A model generated the notes under the pieces. That model saw nothing but the letters and a program-made list of their open reading frames with translations, did no database searches and was not told where the DNA came from. DNA of 64,000 bases from Platanthera guangdongensis (Eukaryota; Streptophyta; Magnoliopsida; Asparagales; Orchidaceae), in the NCBI GenBank assembly GCA_039583875.1, contig CM077149.1:155028249-155092248 (forward strand), given 5' to 3'. A program made the position numbers and the translations under genes. Shown one piece after another: positions 9,554 to 20,192 of the stretch. Positions within the stretch are counted from its first letter, which is position 1; each line of letters opens with the position of its first letter.

Positions 9554-11665
9554 ATGACGGGAGGTCAAGGAGGTAGTGATGATCTCGGCGAGCTCCCCAC
9601 CCCGGGACCCTTTGTGGGGAGGCAAGAGTTCATGGCCTCCATCCAGGGTATCATGGAGATGCTGCGAAGCATTGCTCCTCAGGGTGGCAGCTCCACCCCG
9701 ACCCCCCAGGAGCTAGCTCCCCCCCTCGACGAGTCGACTCCCAGGGTTCTAGGTGAGATGACCCCAGCGGGGGGAGAAGGAAGTGCACCAGGAAGAAGGC
9801 CCGGGAAGGAGAGGATGGGAGATGGGGTCGAGCGAGACCTCACTGGCCGGGAGTTGTTCTCTAGCCCGGCGAGTGCCAACCTCTCAGGCGAGCAGGTTGC
9901 GCGAGTGGAGGTGGCGAGACCAACCCTTAGGGGGTCACCTTTCAGCGAGCTGATCATCTCAGCTCCCGTTCCCGAGGGGTTCAGAGAGCCAGACATGGCT
10001 TACTATACGGGGAAGGATGACCTCGTCCAACATCTGCAGTGGTTCGAGGATGTCGTCTCCATCAGGCCGATGACGGATGCCTTCAAGTGTCGCCTCTTTG
10101 CGATCACATTGAAGGAGAAGGCAAGGGACTGGTTCCATCAACTCCCTCCAAGGTCGATCTATGGGTTCGAGGACTTGAGCCGAAGCTTCCAGCTCCGCTT
10201 CTCCACCTCCAAGAAGCGGAAGAGGAGTCCTGAATCCATCTTCTTGATAAGGCAGGGGGCCGAGGAGTCGTTGGCCCGCTACGTTGACCGGTTCCAAGAG
10301 GAGATCCTGGAGGTCCAGGAGATGCCAGGGTATGCTCTCCAGATGGCCTTCACCGTCGGGCTGAAGGAGGGCTTCTTCAAGATGAGCTTGACTCGGAAGG
10401 CCCCCCTTTCCTTCGAGGAGCTGATGGAAAGGGCGGCTGAGGAGATTGCCATGGAGGCAGCCAACCCTACATTTGTCAAGAAGTTGGCAAAGCTGACAGA
10501 GACGGAGGCAAAGGAGCAAGGTGGCTTGAGGCCCCAGGAGGGAAGAAGGAGAGAGGAGCGGAGAGCTCAGGAGGGTCCGGAACCAGGTTGGAGGCAGCAG
10601 GGAGGACCCGCTCAGGGCCCAGGAAGAGGTTACGCCCATGATGGGGGAAACTTCCATGGGGGCCAAGGAAGGTTCAACTTCCAGAGGCAAGCCCCTAGGC
10701 AGCTCCTGCCCCCACCCCAGCAAGCGATGGAGATTGGTCGAAGGGAGAGGAGGAACCGCCAGGGAAGGAGAAGGGTCAGGGTAGAGTTGCCGTACTGTGA
10801 CTTCCACCAGGTGGAGGGGCACGCCACAGCTACCTGCCCCGAGTTCCTGGAAGTGAGGGGGGCAAGAGGTCCTGCCCAGCCGCAGCCACCGGTGTGGGTT
10901 GAAGAGGTTCTGCCCCAAGGAGGGGGTGATGATGTTTGTGAGGACCGGGTCGATGTCGGACCCCGAGGCAGTATAGCGGTGATCCATGGTGGGGTGGGGA
11001 TTGAGGCCACTCGAAAGGCAAGCCTCCATGTCATGTATCGAAGGAGCGTCGCCTCAACCTCCCAGACCCCGCCCCAGGAGGAGAAGGTCACCTTCTCGGT
11101 GAAGGACCTGCCGGATCATGAGGATCCGTTTTGCGATGCGCTGGTCATTCAGACGGCCATCGAGGGCTACAGCGTCTCCCGAATCTTGATGGACAACGGG
11201 AGCTCTGTCAACGTCATTTTCAGGAAGGCGTTTGAGGAGATGAAGGTAGAGCCAAGGAGGGTGTTGGCCTCCGACGGACCCCTGTTCAGATTCTCAGGAG
11301 AAAGGAAGGAGGTCGAAGGTGGAGTAGGACTCCAAGTAAAATTGGGGGGAGTCTCAAGGAACTGCCGGTTCGTCATTGTGGACGCTCCAAGCAGCTATAA
11401 CGCCATCTTCGGAAGGCCCCTCATCAGCGCCTTCCGTTGCGTGCCATCTTCCTTCCACCAATGCATCAAGTTCAGCTCCGGAGGGATCCAGGTCAGAGTC
11501 AAGGGAGACTCCAGGATGGCAAGACAGTGTTATGTCACGGCCGTCAACACCATCTCTTGGCTGGCCAAGGCAGAGGAGATGGAGAAGATCATGGAGAGCC
11601 TAAGCAAGATGGAAGAGTCCGGCGAGCAGGAAGCGGATGGCGACCACCAGGCCCAGACCCCCTGA
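9554..11665 (+). CDS. gag: Gag with C-terminal retropepsin-like domain, TRGAG-1
   Basis: 703 codons, open from the first ATG at 9554 (the frame is also open upstream to 9509, but without an ATG). The N-terminus is Gly/Pro/Ser-rich. Residues about 145-300 form a Retrotrans_gag domain (MAYYTGKDDLVQHLQWFED, LKEKARDWFHQLPP, YVDRFQEEILEVQ). An Arg/Gly/Gln-rich stretch follows, then an atypical zinc-like site YCDFHQVEGHATATC (about residue 414). A protease-like fold (about 500-670) carries MDNGSSVNVIF where an Asp-Thr/Ser-Gly is expected, and AIFGRP. It should form the particle that packages the element RNA. The Asn in the active triad is shared with TRGAG-2, so proteolysis is doubtful or atypical. 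This is the only undamaged long ORF in the nest. Confidence 0.88.
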   Translation: MTGGQGGSDDLGELPTPGPFVGRQEFMASIQGIMEMLRSIAPQGGSSTPTPQELAPPLDESTPRVLGEMTPAGGEGSAPGRRPGKERMGDGVERDLTGRELFSSPASANLSGEQVARVEVARPTLRGSPFSELIISAPVPEGFREPDMAYYTGKDDLVQHLQWFEDVVSIRPMTDAFKCRLFAITLKEKARDWFHQLPPRSIYGFEDLSRSFQLRFSTSKKRKRSPESIFLIRQGAEESLARYVDRFQEEILEVQEMPGYALQMAFTVGLKEGFFKMSLTRKAPLSFEELMERAAEEIAMEAANPTFVKKLAKLTETEAKEQGGLRPQEGRRREERRAQEGPEPGWRQQGGPAQGPGRGYAHDGGNFHGGQGRFNFQRQAPRQLLPPPQQAMEIGRRERRNRQGRRRVRVELPYCDFHQVEGHATATCPEFLEVRGARGPAQPQPPVWVEEVLPQGGGDDVCEDRVDVGPRGSIAVIHGGVGIEATRKASLHVMYRRSVASTSQTPPQEEKVTFSVKDLPDHEDPFCDALVIQTAIEGYSVSRILMDNGSSVNVIFRKAFEEMKVEPRRVLASDGPLFRFSGERKEVEGGVGLQVKLGGVSRNCRFVIVDAPSSYNAIFGRPLISAFRCVPSSFHQCIKFSSGGIQVRVKGDSRMARQCYVTAVNTISWLAKAEEMEKIMESLSKMEESGEQEADGDHQAQTP

Positions 11666-11900
11666 AGAAGCCTCGTCCCGGTAGAGTCCTGTATTTTTCT
11701 TATGTTGTATTGAGTCCAGCCCCGACCAGCTGAGTCGGGGGGGGGGGGGGGTCATGTAACTCATCTTTTTCCCCATTTGAGGATGTAAGAATTGGTAAGG
11801 ACCGATTGAGATGCTTAGTTCTTTTGCTCCGAGACGGTCCCGCTGCCCAGGCTCTCACTAGCTGGGCAGGGCCGGTGGTACCTCTCGTTGATGCCTAGTT

Positions 11901-13760
11901 GTCTCACCTCGAGATGGATTCCGCTGCCAGGCTCTCACCTAGCTGGCAGGGCAGGTTGATCTCTCGGAGGGTGGGAAGGTCTCACCTCGAGATGGATTCC
12001 GCTGCCAGGCTCTCACCTAGCTGGCAGGGCAGGTTGATCTCTCGGAGGGTGGGTAGGTCTCACCTCGGGATGGATTCCGCTGCCAGGCTCCCACCTAGCT
12101 GGCAGGGCAGGTTGATCTCTCGGAGGGTGGGAAGGTCTCACCTCGAGATGGATTCCGCTGCCAGGCTCTCACCTAGCTGGCAGGGCAGGTTGATCTCTCG
12201 GAGGGTGGGTAGGTCTCACCTCGAGATGGATTCCGCTGCCAGGCTCTCACCTAGCTGGCAGGGCAGGTTGATCTCTCGGAGGGTGGGTAGGTCTCACCTC
12301 GAGATGGATTCCGCTGCCAGGCTCTCACCTAGCTGGCAGGGCAGGTTGATCTCTCGGAGGGTGGATAGGTCTCACCTCGGGATGGATTCCGCTGCCAGGC
12401 TCCCACCTAGCTGGCAGGGCAGGTTGATCTCTCGGAGGGTGGGTAGGTCTCACCCCGAGATGGATTCCGCTGCCAGTCTCTCACCTAGCTGGCAGGGCAG
12501 GTTGATCTCTCGGAGGGTGGGAAGGTCTCACCTCGGGATGGATTCCGCTGCCAGGCTCCCACCTAGCTGGCAGGGCAGGTTGATCTCTCGGAGGGTGGGA
12601 AGGTCTCACCTCGGGATGGATTCCGCTGCCAGGCTCCCACCTAGCTGGCAGGGCAGGTTGATCTCTCGGAGGGTGGGAAGGTCTCACCTCGGGATGGATT
12701 CCGCTGACATGCTCTCAGCTAGCTGGCAGGGCAGGTTGATCTCTCGGAGGGTGGGAAGGTCTCACCTCGAGATGGATTCCGCTGCCAGTCTCTCACCTAG
12801 CTGGCAGGGCAGGTTGATCTCTCGGAGGGTGGGAAGGTCTCACCTCGGGATGGATTCCGCTGCCAGGCTCCCACCTAGCTGGCAGGGCAGGTTGATCTCT
12901 CGGAGGGTGGGAAGGTCTCACCTCGGGATGGATTCCGCTGAGATGCTCTCAGCTAGCTGGCAGGGCAGGTTGATCTCTCGGAGGGTGGGAAGGTCTCATC
13001 TCGGGATGGATTCCGCTGACATGCTCTCACCTCGCTGGCAGGGCAGGTTGATCTCTCGGAGGGTGGGAAGGTCTCACTCCGAGATGGATTCCGCTGTCAG
13101 GCTCCCACCTAGCTGGCAGGGCAGGTTGATCTCTCGGAGGGTGGGAAGGTCTCACCTCGGGATGGATTCCGCTGCCAGGCTCCCACCTAGCTGGCAGGGC
13201 AGGTTGATCTCTCGGAGGGTGGGAAGGTCTCACCTCGGGATGGATTCCGCTGACATGCTCTCAGCTAGCTGGCAGGGCAGGTTGATCTCTTGGAGGGTGA
13301 GAAGGTCTCACCTCGGGATGGATTCCGCTGACATGCTCTCACCTAGCTGGCAGGGCAGGTTGATCTCTCGGAGGGTGGGAAGGTCTCACTCCGAGATGGA
13401 TTCCGCTGTCAGGCTCTCATCTAGCTGGCAGGGCAGGTTGATCTCTCGTGGAAGCCTAGCCCTTAGCTCCGAGATGGATTCCGCTGTCAGGCTCCCATCT
13501 AGCTGGCAGGCAGGTTGATCTCTCGTGGAAGCCTAGTCCTTAGCTCCGAGATGGATTCCGCTGTCAGGCTCTCATCTAGCTGGCAGGGCAGGTTGATCTC
13601 TCATGGAAGCCTAGCCCTTAGCTCCGAGATGGATTCCGCTGTCAGGCTCCCATCTAGCTGGCAGGGCAGGTTGATCTCTCGTGGAAGCCTAGTCCTTTGC
13701 TCCGAGATGGATTCCGCTGTCAGGCTCTCATCTAGCTGGCAGGGCAGGTTGATCTCTCGG
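11901..13760 (+). repeat. 78-base tandem array, TRGAG-1 interior
   Basis: About 24 monomers of 78 bases between the gag stop and the 3' LTR. Key blocks are GAGATGGATTCCGCTG, CCAGGCTCTCACCTAGCTGG and CAGGGCAGGTTGATCTCTC. Variants alternate (CTCGAGATGG / CTCGGGATGG; CTCTCACC / CTCCCACC) and the last four monomers carry a different linker (GTGGAAGCCTAG). GCCAG and CTGGC flank the centre and allow a small hairpin in each unit. Because 78 is 26 codons, one frame stays open for 539 codons. Confidence 0.95.
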
Positions 13761-14067
13761 GGAGATCAAGTCCCACCCCCGAGAGGATCTCCTCAGCCAG
13801 GCTCCCACTAGCTAGTTGGGTCGAATGTGCCTCGGAGGGAGTAAAAGTCCCTTTGCTCCAATGAGGATCCCGCTGCCAGGCTCTCACTAGCTGACAGGGC
13901 CGGTGGTACCTCTCGTGGAGGCTAAGTATTTTTTACCTGGAGGGGGTCTCGCCACCCAGGCTCCCATAGCTGGCGTGGCAAGTTGACTCCCTGGAGAGGC
14001 GCGCAAGGAAATTGCACTCAGCGAATACGTTGGGTTGGACATTTCTTTCCGAGTTTGTGCCAACCTC
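13761..14067 (+). repeat. Related single-copy monomers between array and 3' LTR
   Basis: Contains one copy of the monomer type that is tandem in TRGAG-2 (GGGAGATCAAGTCCCACCCC ... GGTCGAATGTGCCTCGG), then degenerate relatives, each with an AGGCTCYCA-TAGCT core. It shows that the arrays of both gag-only elements derive from one ancestral repeat set. Confidence 0.75.
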
Positions 14068-14084
14068 GAAAAGAGCGGGGATTG
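14068..14084 (+). other. Polypurine tract, TRGAG-1
   Basis: GAAAAGAGCGGGGATTG directly precedes the LTR start TGTACAACC and is identical at 26488-26504 in TRGAG-2. Confidence 0.75.
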
Positions 14085-16221
14085 TGTACAACCCCGTATT
14101 CGCCCCTGTATAGTTTTAAGCTTTTGAGAGATTTTGCACTCTCGGTGGCCAATTTTGGCTCTAGCTCGGAAACATACTAGTAGGGGGAGGAAAAATCTAC
14201 CTCCCCCCAGTGGCCCTCTTTTGAGGGGCGGGTGCGTCAAGTTGGTTAGCACCAGCCCCCGTCCCGATAGGTGCTTGGCGGCCTGGTGGGGCGAGACCGG
14301 CCGGGGGCCGGGGTCTTGCCCCTGCTCCTTCTAGCCTGGAGGCCTGGTGGGGCGAGACCGGCCGGGGGTCGGGGTCTCGCCCCTGCTCCTTCTAGCCTGG
14401 CGGCCTGGTGGGGCGAGACCGGCCGGGGGTCGGGGTCTCGCCCCTGCTCCTTCTAGCTTGGCGGCCTGGTGGGGCGAGACCGGCCGGGGGCCGGGGTCTC
14501 GCCCCCTGCCCCTTCTAGCCTGGCGGCCTGGTGGGGCGAGACCGGCCGGGGCCGGGGTCTCGCCCCTGCTCCTTCTAGCCTGGAGGCCTGGTGGGGCGAG
14601 ACCGGCGGGGGCCGGGGTCTCGCCCCTGCTCCTTCTAGCCTGGCGGCCTGGTGGGGCGAGACCGGCCGGGGGTCGGGGTCTCGCCCCTGCTCCTTCTAGC
14701 TTGGCGGCCTGGTGGGGCGAGACCGGCCGGGGGCCGGGGTCTCGCCCCCTGCCCCTTCTAGCCTGGCGGCCTGGTGGGGCGAGACCGGCCGGGGGCCGGG
14801 GTCTCGCCCCTGCTCCTTCTAGCCTGGAGGCCTGGTGGGGCGAGACCGGCCGGGGGTCGGGGTCTCGCCCCTGCTCCTTCTAGCCTGGCGGCCTGGTGGG
14901 GCGAGACCGGCCGGGGGTCGGGGTCTCGCCCCTACTCCTTCTAGCCTGGCGGCCTGGTGGGGCGAGACCGGCCGGGGGTCGGGGTCTCGCCCCTGCTCCT
15001 TCTAGCTTGGTGGCCTGGTGGGGCGAGACCGGCCGGGGGCCGGGGTCTCGCCCCCTGCCCCTTCTAGCCTGGCGGCCTGGTGGGGCGAGACCGGCCGGGG
15101 GCCGGGGTCTCGCCCCTGCTCCTTCTAGCCTGGAGGCCTGGTGGGGCGAGACCGGCCGGGGGCCGGGGTCTCGCCCCTGCTCCTTCTAGCCTGGCGGCCT
15201 GGTGGGGCGAGACGGCCGGGGGTCGGGGTCTCGCCCCTGCTCCTTCTAGCTTGGCGGCCTGGTGGGGCGAGACCGGCCGGGGGCCGGGGTCTCGCCCCCT
15301 GCCCCTTCTAGCCTGGCGGCCTGGTGGGGCGAGACCGGCCGGGGGCCGGGGTCTCGCCCCTGCTCCTTCTAGCCTGGCGGCCTGGTGGGGCGAGACCGGC
15401 CGGGGGCCGGGGTCTCGCCCCTGCTCCTTCTAGCCTGGCGGCCTGGTGGGGCGAGACCGGCCGGGGGCCGGGGTCTCGCCCCTGCTCCTTCTAGCCTGGC
15501 GGCCTGGTGGGGCGAGACCGGCCGGGGGCCGGGGTCTCGCCCCTGCTCCTTCTAGCCTGGCGGCCTGGTGGGGCGAGACCGGCCGGGGGCCGGGGTCTCG
15601 CCCCTGCTCCTTCTAGCCTGGCGGCCTGGTGGGGGCGAGACCGGCCGGGGGCCGGGGTCTCGCCCCTGCTCCTTCTAGCCTGGCGGCCTGGTGGGGCGAG
15701 ACCGGCCGGGGGCCGGGGTCTCGCCCATGCCCCTTCTAGCTTGGCGGCCTGGCGGGGCGAGACCGGTCAGAGGCCGCGGTCTCGCCCTTGCCCCCCTGCA
15801 GTTTTACCTTCTTGCCCTCGGGGGGAATTCCCCTTTACCCCCCGGCGTGGCTGTTTTCTATTGGCCCGAGGCCTTTTGGCCGTAGGGGTATTTTGGTCAT
15901 TTCACCCCCAGGACTTGGAAAAACTATAAATAGACCCCCTTGGGTGCCTTGGAGGGGACTTCTTTTTAGCTTCCTCCTCCCTTAGCTTCTTCTTGGTTGA
16001 GTAGAGAGAGCTCTCCAAGGCACCTAGCCTAGCCCTTTGGTGAGGGAGGGGAAGAGCTCAGGTAGCCTTCCGGGTGTGAGGTGGGACCTCCGCGCTAGAG
16101 CCGAGGGTCTGTTCATAGTCTCCTAAGTCTCCGGTCCGTGACGTTCTCTCGAGTGTAGTAGGTGTGAGGTCACCCCTTTCAGGGACCCCGAACTCCACAG
16201 AGGTCAAATTTGGCTTCAACA
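14085..16221 (+). repeat. 3' LTR of TRGAG-1
   Basis: Same ends and layout as the 5' LTR: unique start, about 25 monomers of 61 bases (14274-15795), TATA at 15924-15933, inverted repeat arms at 15943-15954 and 16013-16024, end CTTCAACA. It has small differences from the 5' copy, such as single-base deletions inside monomers near 14545 and 14605. Confidence 0.93.
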
Positions 16222-16226
16222 GTGAC
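16222..16226. other. Target site duplication of TRGAG-1, right copy
   Basis: GTGAC, identical to 7355-7359. Confidence 0.95.
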
Positions 16227-16563
16227 AAAGCCCGAGTTCAAAGCACCGCACCCGGGAAAACCAAACTATCACAAGAGATGGGGTGAGAGATCCAAGTCTT
16301 CTAGACAGGCTCTATCTACAGTTGTGTCTGGAGCAACTTCTAGGTAAGACTCTCGTGCTTGCTATACTTGTGGTAAGGTGGGTCATCTAGCCCGTGATTG
16401 TCGGGTTGGTCCGCCTAAGGGTGAGAATAAGACTGGGGCGTCCTATGCGGAAAAGGGAAAGACAATGGTGGAATCCTCTACTTCCCAGGCGCAGCCCAGA
16501 GTATATAATCTTGGCCAACAAGAGGCCATAAAGCAAAGTGACGTCGTCACAAGTACGAGTTAA
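16227..16563 (+). pseudogene. gag: Chromovirus gag C-terminal fragment with zinc knuckle
   Basis: This continues the reading from 7341-7359 (RDLAVTKPEFKAPHPGK across the junction). It contains an in-frame TAA at about 16345 and then the CCHC knuckle CYTCGKVGHLARDC (about 16357-16400), which binds the element RNA in the nucleocapsid. A Gln/Ser-rich tail ends at a TAA at 16561-16563. A non-coding gap of about 68 bases separates it from the protease frame. Confidence 0.8.
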
Positions 16564-16631
16564 GATACTTGGTTATTGCTTTTGATACTTCATACCTTGT
16601 GTGTCGCTTGTGTATGATATGTTTGTCTTAG

Positions 16632-18267
16632 GCTGTCTTGATTCGAGACTATCCGGCGAGAGCACTGTTTGATACGGGTGCTTCACATTCGTTTCTATCT
16701 ATGGACTTCGTGTCACGGATTGGTGTGTCGATTCGTATGGTGGCAGATAGTGTGAAGGTGTTATTACCGAATGGATGTGTGATGCATGCGGATAGGTCTT
16801 GAATTATGGAGGTACAAATAGGAAGTCAGGATTTCAGATTGGAAGCATCTGTGCTACCGATATCAGAATTTGATGTGATTTTTGGTATGGACTGGCTCTC
16901 GGAGCAGCGTGCCTATATAGATTACAATTTAAAGGAAGTCACACTAGGGCAGAACACCAAACGAGAGGCTAAATTCACTAGTATGCGAGGATCGAGCAGG
17001 ACGTTGATGTCTGCTCTCCAAGTCGTCAAAATTGTTCGGAAAGGCGCAGAGTTGTTCTTCACGCTTATTAAGGCTGTTGAGCCAAAAGTCAGTGCGAGAG
17101 ATGTTCCGATTGTTTTGGAGTATGCTGATGTGTTTCCGAAGGAGCTTCCGGGGTTACCACCACAGCGGGAGATTGACTTATCGATTGAGTTGGTGCCAGG
17201 TGCAAAATATGTGGCTCGCTTGCCATATCGAGCAACACCAAAGGAAATGGCGGAACTGAAAGTGCAACTACAAGAGTTGCTGGAACAGGGTTATATACGC
17301 CCAAGTATGTCACATTGGTGCACACCTGTTCTCTTTATGAAAAAAGAAGGACTGTAGCTTGCGGTTGTGCATCGACTATCGTGAGTTAAATAAGCTGGCA
17401 AAGAAGAACAAGTATCCAATACCTCGAATTGATGACTTATTTGATCAGCTAGTGGGATCAACCGTCTATTCTAAATTGAACTTAAAATCTGGTTACTACC
17501 AGTTAAGGATTCAGGAAGGAGACATTCCCAAGACAGCGTTTGGAACACGCTACAGTCATTATGAGTTCACTATAATGCCGTTTAGGCTATGTAATGCACC
17601 ATCGGTGTTCATGGACTTAATGCATCGAACATTTCGAGAGTACTTGGATTTGTTTGTGATCATCTTCATTGATGACATCTTGGTGTACTCTAAGTCTGAA
17701 GAAGATCATGCGAACCATTTACGGATGGTGTTGCACACCCTGAGGCGAAACAAGCTCTACGCCAAGTTCTCAAAGTGTGAATTTTGGCGGTCATCAGTGG
17801 CTTTTCTTGGTCATATGGTGAGTGGAGAGGGTATTGCGGTGGATCCGTCAAAGATAAAAGCCATACAGGAGTGGCCAGTGTTGTCTTCTGTGGACGAAGT
17901 CAGGAGTTTCCTTGGACTGGCGTGCTACTGTAGACGTTTCGTAGAAAACTTCTCACAGATCGTTTTGCCACTCACCACACTAACGAGGAAGGATCAGAAA
18001 TTCATTTGTACGCCGGAGTGCGCACAAGCTTTTGAAGAGTTGAAAAGTCGCTTGACCACGACACCCATCTTGACGTCGGCATGTGGTTCAGACGGCTTTG
18101 AAATCTATAGTGATGCGTTAGGGAGTGACTTAGGCTGCGTTCTTCTTCAATTTAGAAAGGTGATCGCTTATGGCTCACGCCAGTTGAAAGTGCATGAGCG
18201 GAACTATCCCGTCCACGACTTGGAGTTGGCGGTGGTGATTTTGCACATAAACTGTGGTGTAATTATT
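16632..18267 (+). pseudogene. pol: Chromovirus protease and reverse transcriptase, broken
   Basis: The protease active site is LFDTGASHSFLS (about 16665-16700). A TGA at 16800-16802 interrupts it. The reading then runs through the RT N-terminus ([19 protein letters not shown], ending near 17345), loses frame near 17350, and resumes with [34 protein letters not shown] and the catalytic FIDDILVYS (about 17660-17690), through RT thumb and RNase H ([13 protein letters not shown]). A further frame change near 18240 precedes the copia insertion at 18268. All core RT residues I can see are intact, but the frame is not. Confidence 0.88.
18263..18267. other. Target site duplication of copia(+), left copy
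   Basis: TTATT before the LTR start TGTTGGGTAC; the matching copy is at 36677-36681. It lies inside the chromovirus RNase H codons. Confidence 0.95.
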
Positions 18268-18413
18268 TGTTGGGTACATTGGAATACATGTACCTGATTT
18301 GAAGAAGCCTCACCCTACTCAATGATATACATCAAAATGTATTTGATGTATTTTGAGTTACCTTGTGCAGGTTAAGTAATTGCAGGGAAAGCATGAAAAG
18401 TTTCTAAGTCCAT

Positions 18414-19225
18414 GTGTCGACACCCAGAAGAAAAGTGTCGACACTTAAGAAGACTTGTGTCGACACCTAGAGATGCAGTGTCGACACTTGGAGTAATTGT
18501 GTCGACACCAGGAATGCAGAGTCGACAACAGAAGGAAAGTGTCGACACATACAGGTTGTGTCGACACTCAATGAAGAAATGTCCAGAGAAGCTGTGTCGA
18601 CACTTAAAAGCAGTGTCGACACCCAGAGGAACTTTGTCGACATCAGAAAGTGTCGACACTAGGAGGCTGTGTCGACACTCAGCAAAAAGTTCAACAAAGC
18701 TCAAGTACAGGTGTCGACACTAGGAGGCTGTGTCAACACTCAGCAAACTTCAACAAAGTTTAAGTGCAAGTGTTGACATAATGAAGGATGTGTCGACACA
18801 CAGCATATGTCTCAACACATGAAGAAAGTGTCGACACTAGGAAGATGTGTCGACATTCAGCAAATTTCAATGAAGTCTAAGTACAAGTGTCGACACAAAG
18901 AAGATGTGTCGACACTCAGCAAAAGTATCAACACAGAAGGCATGTGTCGACACCAAGAAGATGTGTCGACACTTAACAAGTTCAACACAAGAAGATGTGT
19001 CGACACAAAGAAGTTGTGTCGACACTTACAAGAAATCAGCTAAGTATCAAAGAAGAAGGACTTGTGTCGACACACAAGATCAGTGTCGATACATGATGAA
19101 GAAGTAGTGTCGAGAAGCAGATTCTACAACACAAGTAGTTGTGTCGACACCATGAAGGCTAGTGTCGACACTTAGTCTACTTGTGTCGACACTTGGAATA
19201 TAAGTGTCGACACTTGAAGACTGAC
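18414..19225. repeat. GTGTCGACAC word array, 5' LTR of copia(+)
   Basis: About 27 intact TGTCGACA palindromes, usually as GTGTCGACAC or GTGTCGACACT, plus variants such as TGTCAACAC, TGTTGACAT and TGTCGATAC. Spacing is irregular, about 12-60 bases. Many variants are CG to TG or CA changes, as expected from loss of methylated cytosine. The array ends about 145 bases upstream of the TATA box. Confidence 0.95.
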
Positions 19226-19368
19226 TGTCTCGACACTTTCAGACAGTTACAGAAAATTCAAGAAGTGACTGGATGACATGACAGCTGCCATTCCAGCCGG
19301 TCTACTGCAACTGTCAGAGTTGTCAGAAAGTCGTTAGAAACCGGATCAGCCGGTCACCATGAAGGAAG

Positions 19369-19380
19369 CCTATATAAAGG
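19369..19380 (+). promoter_or_regulatory. LTR TATA box, copia(+)
   Basis: CCTATATAAAGG downstream of the word array; repeated in the 3' LTR at 35852-35863. Confidence 0.75.
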
Positions 19381-20192
19381 CTTATTCTGTCAACAGAAGA
19401 TGATGATTAACAACAATCAACTAAAGTGATCAGAAGATCTAAGAAGTTGGAGAGAGAGAGCTCCTTCCAAGAAGACAGCTGTTGAACCAGGCTGTGAAGA
19501 AAGTTTCAAATTAAGATCTGAATCTTAAGTTGTAGTGATTGAAGATCAGCTGCATAGAGAATCAACCCTACTGTGTTCTAAATTCAAGAAGCTTTGAATG
19601 AAGCCAAAGGAGGCTGATCTCAGCAAAGTTCATCCAAGAACTCTTCAAGAAACCAGACAACTCTTCTCTCTCATTCTGAGTTGTAGGTTTATACATTGTA
19701 ATTTTAATTTCTTGTAGGATCCTTAGGGATCTGAGTTGTAAGCCTAAAATTATAAAGGCTGAGTGGTAGGGCCTGTGTGCCTGAGTGTAGGAGATCCATT
19801 TCTCTGAGTGTAGGCCTTGTTGAGGGCTGAGTGTGGGCCTTGTTGAAGGCTGAGTGTAGGTCTTGGTGAAGACTGAGTGGTAGGGCCTTGAGCCTGAGTT
19901 GTAGGAACCTGTTTGGGGTTCTGAGTGTAAGATCTGAGTATCTGAGGAATAACGGAGGAGTTTGGTCGAATCTAGTACACTACTAGATAGGCGAAGGGGG
20001 AAAGTGGATGTACCCAGACCTTGGGGAACCACTATAAAACTGTGTGTACTCTATGTGTGCTTTATTCTGTGATTGTTGTGCTGTATTGCTGTGAAGAATT
20101 GTTTGTAATTCTGTGATTCTGCCTAAAAGTTTAAAAAGATTAAAGTCACCTATTCACCCCCCTCTAGGTGATTAGGTACAATTTCTTTCAAG

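Larger units (their letters stand above)
7360..16221 (+). mobile_element. TRGAG-1: LTR retrotransposon with gag-protease-like ORF only
   Basis: 8862 bases bounded by GTGAC duplications, with LTRs at 7360-9497 and 14085-16221 of nearly equal length (2138 and 2137). Inside are a primer site, one intact gag ORF with a retropepsin-like C-terminus, a 78-base tandem array and a polypurine tract. No RT, RNase H or integrase is present, so it must move with enzymes of another element. The described plant class of terminal-repeat retrotransposons with a GAG domain (TR-GAG) fits. The gag is of the Tat-like Ty3 type (inference from the zinc-site and protease style). It lies 19 bases from the minus-strand copia LTR. 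Confidence 0.9.
18268..20190 (+). repeat. 5' LTR of copia(+)
   Basis: Starts TGTTGGGTACATTGG and ends TAGGTACAATTTCTTTCA, two bases before the primer site. It holds the GTGTCGACAC array (18414-19225), TATA at 19369-19380, a leader with GAGAGAGAG, and a run of GCTGAGTGTAGGCCTTGTTG-type repeats (19740-19930). The end segment shares ACCTTGGGGAACCACTATAAA and TATTCACCCCCCTCTAGG with other copia LTRs in the window. It is very similar to the 3' LTR, differing mainly in substitutions. Confidence 0.95.

Noticed and set aside
9959..11029. 356-codon minus-strand ORF opposite gag (and 9679-9996, 10630-11091, 23717-24238)
   Set aside because: Antisense shadows of the GC-rich gag; no recognisable domain, and the sense gag explains the open frame.
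12481..13233. 68-codon minus-strand ORFs in the 78-base array
   Set aside because: Shadows of the array; the 3n period keeps several frames open on both strands.
18372..19107. ORFs with Val-Asp-Thr / Cys-Arg-His repeats (also 34856-35638)
   Set aside because: Direct translation of the GTGTCGACAC word array; not coding.
18414..19225. CRISPR-like array of short repeats with unique spacers
   Set aside because: Repeat is a 10-base palindrome with irregular 12-60 base spacing inside a plant LTR upstream of a TATA box; no cas genes.
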